In this document: positions 59,213-64,000 of the stretch, piece after piece
Numbering within the stretch: the stretch's first letter is position 1
Layout of the letters: every line of letters begins with the position of its first letter
The notes under the pieces: model-generated
Databases searched by the model: none
What the model was told of the DNA's origin: nothing
What the model saw: the letters and a program-made list of their open reading frames with translations, nothing else
Origin: Microbacterium sp. SORGH_AS_1204
GTDB lineage: Bacteria; Actinomycetota; Actinomycetes; Actinomycetales; Microbacteriaceae
NCBI RefSeq assembly: GCF_030818935.1
Contig: NZ_JAUTBD010000001.1
Location: 744,001-808,000 of the forward strand
Direction of reading: 5' to 3'
Length of the DNA: 64,000 nt
Translations under genes and position numbers: made by a program

Positions 59213-60667
59213 ATGGATGACATCACCCGCGACGTGGTCGTGATCGGCGCCGGCGCCGCCGGGCTCACCGCCGCGAACGACCTACGCACGGCCGGACTCT
59301 CGGTCGTGGTGCTCGAAGCACGCGACCGCGTGGGTGGGCGCCTGTGGACCGACACCGTCGAGGGCGCGATGCTCGAGCTGGGCGGACAGTGGGTCTCGCC
59401 CGATCAGACCGCGCTCATCGACACCGTCGCCGAGCTGGGATTGGAGACGTACAGCCGCTACCGCGAGGGCGAGAGCGTCTACGTCGGCGCCGACGGAGAG
59501 GCCAGACGCTTCACCGGCGAGATGTTCCCCGTCGCGCCCGAGACCGAGAAGGTCATCGACGAGGTCACCGCGCGACTGGATGCCATGGTGGCCGAGATCG
59601 ACCCCGACAAGCCGTGGGAGCATCCGAACGCCGACGAGTGGGACAGGATCTCGTGGGACGCCTGGCTGCGACAACAGACCGACGACGACGAGGCCGTGCG
59701 CAACCTCGCCTTCGCGACGGGGTCCGCCATGCTCACCAAGCCCACGCACACGTTCTCGCTGCTGCAGTCGTTGCTCATGGCGGCATCCGCGGGCTCGTAC
59801 TCGAACCTCGTCGACGCCGACTTCATCCTCGACAGGCGCGTGGCCGGCGGTCTGCAGCAGGTGCCCGAGCTGCTCGCCGAGCGCCTCGGCGACGACGTTC
59901 TGCTGAACCAGCCGGTGCGGCGCATCATCTGGGGTGCCGACTCCGCGGCGCCGGACCGCTCAGCGGGCACGGGCCGGCGGGTCGCCGACCTCCGGGCGTT
60001 GACCGCCCGCGTCGAGGCCGCGGCATCCTCCACCGACGGCGTCACCGTGATCGCCGACGGCGTCACCGTCCGCGCCCGCTTCGCGATCCTCGCGCTCGCG
60101 CCGGTGCTGTACCCGCGCATCTCGTTCGAGCCCCCGCTGCCGCGCCTGCAGCACCAGATGCACCAGCACATCTCGATGGGCTTCGTCATCAAGGTGCATG
60201 CCGTGTACGAGACGCCGTTCTGGCGCGAGCAGGGCCTGTCGGGCACCGCCTTCAGCCCGTACGAGCTGTGCCACGAGGCCTACGACAACACCAACCACGG
60301 CGACGAGCGTGGCACGCTCGTGGGCTTCGTGTCCGACCAGAACGCCGACGATGTCTTCCGCCTCAGCGCCCAGGAGCGCAAGCAGCGCATCCTCGAGTCG
60401 CTGTCGCACTACTACGGACCCGAGGCGAAGAACCCGGTCGTCTACTACGAGAGCGACTGGGGCACCGAGGAGTGGACCCGCGGCGCGTACGCGGCGAGCT
60501 TCGACCTCGGCGGCCTCCACCGCTACGGCGCCGACTTGCGCGAGCCCGTCGGCGTCATCCACCTCGCCTGCAGCGACATGGCCGGCGCCGGCTACCAGCA
60601 CGTCGACGGTGCGATCCGTCAGGGCCACCGCGCGGCCGGCGAGATCCTCGAGCGGGTCCGCGGATGA
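59213..60667 (+). CDS. puo: Flavin monoamine oxidase, probable putrescine oxidase
   Basis: The 484-residue FAD enzyme has the dinucleotide motif VVVIGAGAAGLTAANDL, EARDRVGGRLWTD, LELGGQWVSPDQTALID, and a C-terminal FAD motif CSDMAGAGYQHVDGAIRQG. Among flavin amine oxidases this pattern fits actinobacterial putrescine oxidases, which form 4-aminobutanal. Next to gabT and an aldehyde dehydrogenase, this gives putrescine to GABA to succinate. Tyramine oxidase is the alternative. The ATG at 59213 follows AAGTAAGGACG. Confidence 0.85.
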   Translation: MDDITRDVVVIGAGAAGLTAANDLRTAGLSVVVLEARDRVGGRLWTDTVEGAMLELGGQWVSPDQTALIDTVAELGLETYSRYREGESVYVGADGEARRFTGEMFPVAPETEKVIDEVTARLDAMVAEIDPDKPWEHPNADEWDRISWDAWLRQQTDDDEAVRNLAFATGSAMLTKPTHTFSLLQSLLMAASAGSYSNLVDADFILDRRVAGGLQQVPELLAERLGDDVLLNQPVRRIIWGADSAAPDRSAGTGRRVADLRALTARVEAAASSTDGVTVIADGVTVRARFAILALAPVLYPRISFEPPLPRLQHQMHQHISMGFVIKVHAVYETPFWREQGLSGTAFSPYELCHEAYDNTNHGDERGTLVGFVSDQNADDVFRLSAQERKQRILESLSHYYGPEAKNPVVYYESDWGTEEWTRGAYAASFDLGGLHRYGADLREPVGVIHLACSDMAGAGYQHVDGAIRQGHRAAGEILERVRG

Positions 60668-61536
60668 GCATCGACCGGATCGTCGTCGGCTACACCGCCA
60701 CCGAGGCGGGGGCGGATGCCGTCGCCCTCGGCGCCCGTCTCGGCGCCGCGCTCGATGCCTCGGTGCACGTCGTGGTGGTGCTGCCGTCGGCCGAGAACAA
60801 CGTCTCGATCCCGGTGGATGCCGCCTACGAGCGCCTCGTGAAGGACACCGCCCGTGGATGGTTGCGCGACGCGGTGGCGCCGTACCCCGGCATCCGGGGC
60901 CACGTGCGCGTCGCGCCGTCGGTGTCGGAGGGGCTGGTCGCCGCCGCCGCAGAATTCGACGCGGGACTGGTCGTCATCGGCACCGGCGGGGGAGGACCGC
61001 GCGGCCGTCACCGTCTCGGCACCACGGCCGAAGAGCTGGTGCACTCGGCTCCCGTCCCCGTCGCCCTGGCACCCGAGGGCGCGCGCGCCGTCGATCCGAG
61101 CGTCGGCCTCCCGCGCGTCACCGCCGCGATCGGCACCCGCCCCGGTGCCGACGTGCTCCTCGACACCGCGGCATCCCTCTCCCGCCGGGCCACGGCGCCG
61201 CTGCGCCTGGTGTCGCTCGCGGGTGTCGACCTCCCCGATCGCGTCGACGCCGGTCTCACCCGGCTCACCGGTCAGACACACGCCGCGAGCGTGCTCGACA
61301 CGGTGCGCGCGTCGCTCGCCGACGAGGTGCCCGCCGAAGCGGTCGTCGGCACCGGCAGCGACATCGAAGACGCCGTCTCGCGCATCGACTGGCAGTCCGG
61401 CGAGATCGCCCTCGTCGGTTCGAGCCGTCTCGCCCAACCGCGTCGGCTGTTCCTCGGCTCCACCGCAGGGCGGATCCTGCGCGCCCTGCCCGTCCCGATG
61501 ATCGTGGTGCCCCGCACCCAGGAGGTCTCGTCATGA
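60664..61536 (+). CDS. Two-domain universal stress protein
   Basis: The 290-residue protein consists of two UspA folds: the first with DRIVVGYTATEAGADAVALG, VVIGTGGGGPRGRHRLGTTA (ATP-binding type G-2x-G-9x-G), the second with VTAAIGTRPGADVLLDTAA and IALVGSSRLAQPRRLFLG. It overlaps the oxidase gene and the permease gene, both by four bases. Usp proteins are often joined to transporters, where they may sense energy state; that role is inferred here. Confidence 0.88.
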   Translation: MSIDRIVVGYTATEAGADAVALGARLGAALDASVHVVVVLPSAENNVSIPVDAAYERLVKDTARGWLRDAVAPYPGIRGHVRVAPSVSEGLVAAAAEFDAGLVVIGTGGGGPRGRHRLGTTAEELVHSAPVPVALAPEGARAVDPSVGLPRVTAAIGTRPGADVLLDTAASLSRRATAPLRLVSLAGVDLPDRVDAGLTRLTGQTHAASVLDTVRASLADEVPAEAVVGTGSDIEDAVSRIDWQSGEIALVGSSRLAQPRRLFLGSTAGRILRALPVPMIVVPRTQEVSS

Positions 61537-63092
61537 CCCAGCAGCCCCTCGGTGCGAGCCCGGCTCCCGACAGCGCCGTCACCACCGGCATCTCCAACAA
61601 GGGGCTGCGCGTCGGCTCGATCGGTATGATCGGCGCCGTCGTCATCGGCATCTCGACCATCGCCCCGGCCTACACGCTCACCGGTGCTCTGGGCCCCACG
61701 GTCTCGGCCGTCGGATTCCAGGTGCCGGCGATCATCCTCGTCGGCTTCATCCCGATGCTTCTCGTGGCGCTGGGGTATCGCGAGCTGAATTCCCGGATGC
61801 CGGATGCCGGCACCTCGTTCACCTGGGCCGCCCGCGCGTTCGGGCCGTGGGTCGGCTGGATGGCGGGCTGGGGCCTTGTCGCCGCCACCGTCATCGTGCT
61901 GTCGAATCTCGCCGGAATCGCGGTGGACTTCCTCTTTCTGCTCATCGCGCAGATCACCGGCAACGCCGACATCGCCGAACTCACCCGCGTGGTGCCGATC
62001 AACATTGCGGTGTGCCTGCTGTTCATGTTCCTCGCGACCGTGGTGTCGTACCGCGACCTCCAGACCACGCAGCGCCTGCAGTACGGCCTGGTCGGATTCC
62101 AGGTCCTCGTGCTGCTGGTGTTCGCCGGAGCGGCCGTGGTCGAGATGCTGAACGGCAACGCCTTCGATGCGAGTCCGGTGCAGGCGTCGTGGTTCAACCC
62201 GTTCGAGGTCGACTCGTTCAGCTCCTTCGCCGCCGGTCTCTCGCTGTCGATCTTCATCTTCTGGGGGTGGGACGTCATCCTCACCATGAACGAGGAGACG
62301 AAGGACCCCGACAAGACGCCCGGGCGTGCGGCCACCGTGACGGTGTTCCTCATCGTCGCCCTGTACCTGCTCATCGCCGTGGCCCTGCTGATGTTCGCCG
62401 GCAACGGCACGGGCGAACTGGGCCTGGGCAACGAAGACATCCAGGAGAACGTCTTCTTCCACCTCTCCGGGCCCATCCTCGGACCCCTCGCCTTCCTCGT
62501 GTCGCTCGCGGTGCTCACCAGCTCGGCATCCTCGCTCCAGGCGACCTTCGTCGGCCCCGCCCGCACGCTGCTGGCCATGGCGCACTACGACGCCCTCCCG
62601 AAGAAGTTCGCGAAGGTCAGCCCGCGGTTCTTCACGCCGGGCTATGCCACGATCGTGTCGGCCATCGTCGCCTCGGCCTTCTACGCGATCATGCGCGTGG
62701 TCAGTGAGAGTGTGCTCACCGACACCATCACCGCCCTGGGTGCGATGATCTGCTTCTATTACGGCCTGACCGCCTTCGCCTGCGTCTGGTACTTCCGCAA
62801 GCAGTGGTTCGACTCCGCCCGCAACGTCTTCCTCACCCTGCTCGCCCCGCTCGTGGGCGGCGTCATCCTCGCCGTGCTGTTCGTGACGACCCTGATCGAC
62901 AGCGCCGACCCGTCGTACGGCTCCGGCTCGGAGATCGGTGGCGTGGGGCTGGTTTTCGTCATCACGGTGGTGATCATCGTCGTAGGCCTCGTGCTGATGG
63001 TGGCGCAGCGCATCGCGAGCCCGGCGTTCTTCCGCGGTGAGACCCTGGGTTGGGAGGCGCCCGCCAGCGCCCGCCGGCGCCGCACGTCGTGA
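61533..63092 (+). CDS. APC-family amine/amino-acid permease
   Basis: The 519-residue membrane protein has twelve predicted helices and the APC start LRVGSIGMIGAVVIGISTIA, PDAGTSFTWAARAFGPWVGW and FIFWGWDVILTMNEETKDPD. Its place between the amine oxidase and aldehyde dehydrogenase genes suggests uptake of putrescine or GABA. The ATG at 61533 overlaps the stress protein gene and has GGAGG upstream. Confidence 0.9.
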   Translation: MTQQPLGASPAPDSAVTTGISNKGLRVGSIGMIGAVVIGISTIAPAYTLTGALGPTVSAVGFQVPAIILVGFIPMLLVALGYRELNSRMPDAGTSFTWAARAFGPWVGWMAGWGLVAATVIVLSNLAGIAVDFLFLLIAQITGNADIAELTRVVPINIAVCLLFMFLATVVSYRDLQTTQRLQYGLVGFQVLVLLVFAGAAVVEMLNGNAFDASPVQASWFNPFEVDSFSSFAAGLSLSIFIFWGWDVILTMNEETKDPDKTPGRAATVTVFLIVALYLLIAVALLMFAGNGTGELGLGNEDIQENVFFHLSGPILGPLAFLVSLAVLTSSASSLQATFVGPARTLLAMAHYDALPKKFAKVSPRFFTPGYATIVSAIVASAFYAIMRVVSESVLTDTITALGAMICFYYGLTAFACVWYFRKQWFDSARNVFLTLLAPLVGGVILAVLFVTTLIDSADPSYGSGSEIGGVGLVFVITVVIIVVGLVLMVAQRIASPAFFRGETLGWEAPASARRRRTS

Positions 63093-63150
63093 GATCCTCC
63101 CAAACCGCCCGCCGCGGCATGTCCTGACACCCGAAACGAGAAGGAGCACC

Positions 63151-64000
63151 ATGAGCGACTACGCCGTCGTCAATCCCGCCACGGGGGAGACCATCGCCGA
63201 GTACGACACGCTGACCGATGCCGGCGTCCAGAACGCCCTGGCATCCGCTCACGACGGCTACCGCGCCTGGTCGCGGACTTCCCCCGCCGAGCGGGCCGAC
63301 GCCCTTCGCCGGGTCGCCGACCTGCACCGTGAGCGCCGCGACGATCTCGCCGCGATCATCGTGCGCGAGATGGGCAAACCGCTGGAGGCGGCGCTCGGCG
63401 AAGTGGACTTCGCCGCCGACATCACGGAGTACTACGCCGACGTCATCGACCAGATCACCGGCGACGCCCCGCTCGACATCCTCGGTGAGGGCACCGCGGT
63501 CATCCGCCGGTCGCCCCTCGGCGTGCTGCTGGGCATCATGCCGTGGAACTTCCCGTACTACCAGGTCGCCCGCTTCGCAGCCCCCAATCTCGCGGTCGGC
63601 AACACGATCCTGCTCAAGCACGCCCCCCAGTGCCCCGAATCCGCCGAGGCGCTGCAGGCGATCTACCGTGACGCGGGGCTTCCCGAGGGGGCGTACGTCA
63701 ATATCCGCGCGACGAACGATCAGGCGGCGATCATCATCGCCGACCCGCGCGTGCAGGGCGTCTCGGTCACGGGTTCCGAGCGCGCCGGCGCCGCGGTGGC
63801 CGAGATCGCGGGACGCAACCTGAAGAAGGTCGCGCTCGAGCTCGGCGGTTCCGACCCCTTCATCCTGCTGTCCACGGACGACCTGGATGCCGCCGTGCAG
63901 GCCGCCGTCGACGCGCGCCTCGACAACAACGGCCAGTCGTGCAACGGCGCCAAGCGCTTCGTCGTCATCGACGAGCTCTACGACGCGTTCCTGGCGAAGT
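63151..64000 (+). CDS. NAD(P)-dependent aldehyde dehydrogenase, likely succinate-semialdehyde or aminobutanal dehydrogenase (3' end outside window)
   Basis: The first 283 residues are visible. MSDYAVVNPATGETIAEYDT is the start, with IMPWNFPYYQVARFAAPNLA, SVTGSERAGAAVAEIAGR, the catalytic Glu in KVALELGGSDPF and the catalytic Cys in NNGQSCNGAKRF. This matches the YneI/Sad and GabD class. As last visible gene of the operon it should oxidise either 4-aminobutanal or succinate semialdehyde. AGAAGGAGCACC precedes the ATG. The gene runs off the window. Confidence 0.9.
   Translation, partial: MSDYAVVNPATGETIAEYDTLTDAGVQNALASAHDGYRAWSRTSPAERADALRRVADLHRERRDDLAAIIVREMGKPLEAALGEVDFAADITEYYADVIDQITGDAPLDILGEGTAVIRRSPLGVLLGIMPWNFPYYQVARFAAPNLAVGNTILLKHAPQCPESAEALQAIYRDAGLPEGAYVNIRATNDQAAIIIADPRVQGVSVTGSERAGAAVAEIAGRNLKKVALELGGSDPFILLSTDDLDAAVQAAVDARLDNNGQSCNGAKRFVVIDELYDAFLAK

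Noticed and set aside
1..64000. GGATGCC as an FtsK-orienting (KOPS) or Chi signal
   Set aside because: Both orientations are about equally common in the part counted by hand, whereas such signals are strand-biased. A whole-genome count would settle it.

Overview
The window looks like chromosome from a high-GC actinomycete, most likely Microbacterium or a close Microbacteriaceae relative. The grounds are about 70% GC by eye, many GTG starts and GTGA/ATGA overlaps, leaderless genes behind TANNNT -10 boxes, a DUF222/HNH (13E12-type) gene, two DUF559 genes, and a RamB-regulated glyoxylate shunt. It is mainly a catabolic and housekeeping region. There is one insertion sequence and no prophage, CRISPR array or rRNA.

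Layout. 1-9 kb: 3' end of an AztD-like zinc chaperone, a LysR gene divergent from bifunctional putA, a flavin-nucleotide-binding protein divergent from a MocR/PdxR regulator, a MerR regulator behind triplicated operator-like repeats, and a small P-loop kinase. 9-15 kb: HNH/DUF222 protein, phytoene-desaturase-like oxidoreductase, inositol monophosphatase family enzyme, M23 peptidase with a low-complexity linker, tRNA-Thr and tRNA-Met. 15-25 kb: iron uptake, with an AraC regulator, a perfect DtxR/IdeR-type box, a lipoprotein, two FecCD permeases, an ATPase, a heterodimeric exporter-fold ABC pair and a siderophore-interacting reductase; no siderophore biosynthesis genes are present. 25-29 kb: IclR regulator and pcaIJF, the last steps of the beta-ketoadipate pathway. 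29-39 kb: two ECF sigma loci (one with Asp23/Gls24-type proteins), a PaaI-type thioesterase, MHS-type permease and TetR unit, and several oxidoreductases. 39-42 kb: transsulfuration pair (cystathionine beta-synthase and metB) behind a leaderless Cys-rich upstream ORF. 42-48 kb: F420-type NADPH reductase, a structured leader or small RNA with a U-tailed terminator, an IS256/IS1249-type element with 8-bp target duplication, a frameshifted TSUP exporter, a MaoC pair, murB, and a first DUF559 nuclease-fold gene bracketed by palindromes. 48-54 kb: a frameshifted aspartate aminotransferase, then aceB, aceA and divergent ramB. 54-56 kb: a second DUF559 gene bracketed by a different palindrome family. 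56-64 kb: PucR regulator and a putrescine/GABA catabolic operon (gabT, amine oxidase, universal stress protein, APC permease, aldehyde dehydrogenase running off the end).

How it fits together: proline, aromatic compounds, acetate or fatty acids, and putrescine/GABA all drain into acetyl-CoA, succinate or glutamate, each under a neighbouring dedicated regulator (LysR, IclR, RamB, PucR). The most unusual signals are the palindrome-bracketed DUF559 genes, the Cys-codon leader peptide, the complementary loss of catalytic motifs in the ABC pair, and a strongly enriched heptamer GGATGCC on both strands.
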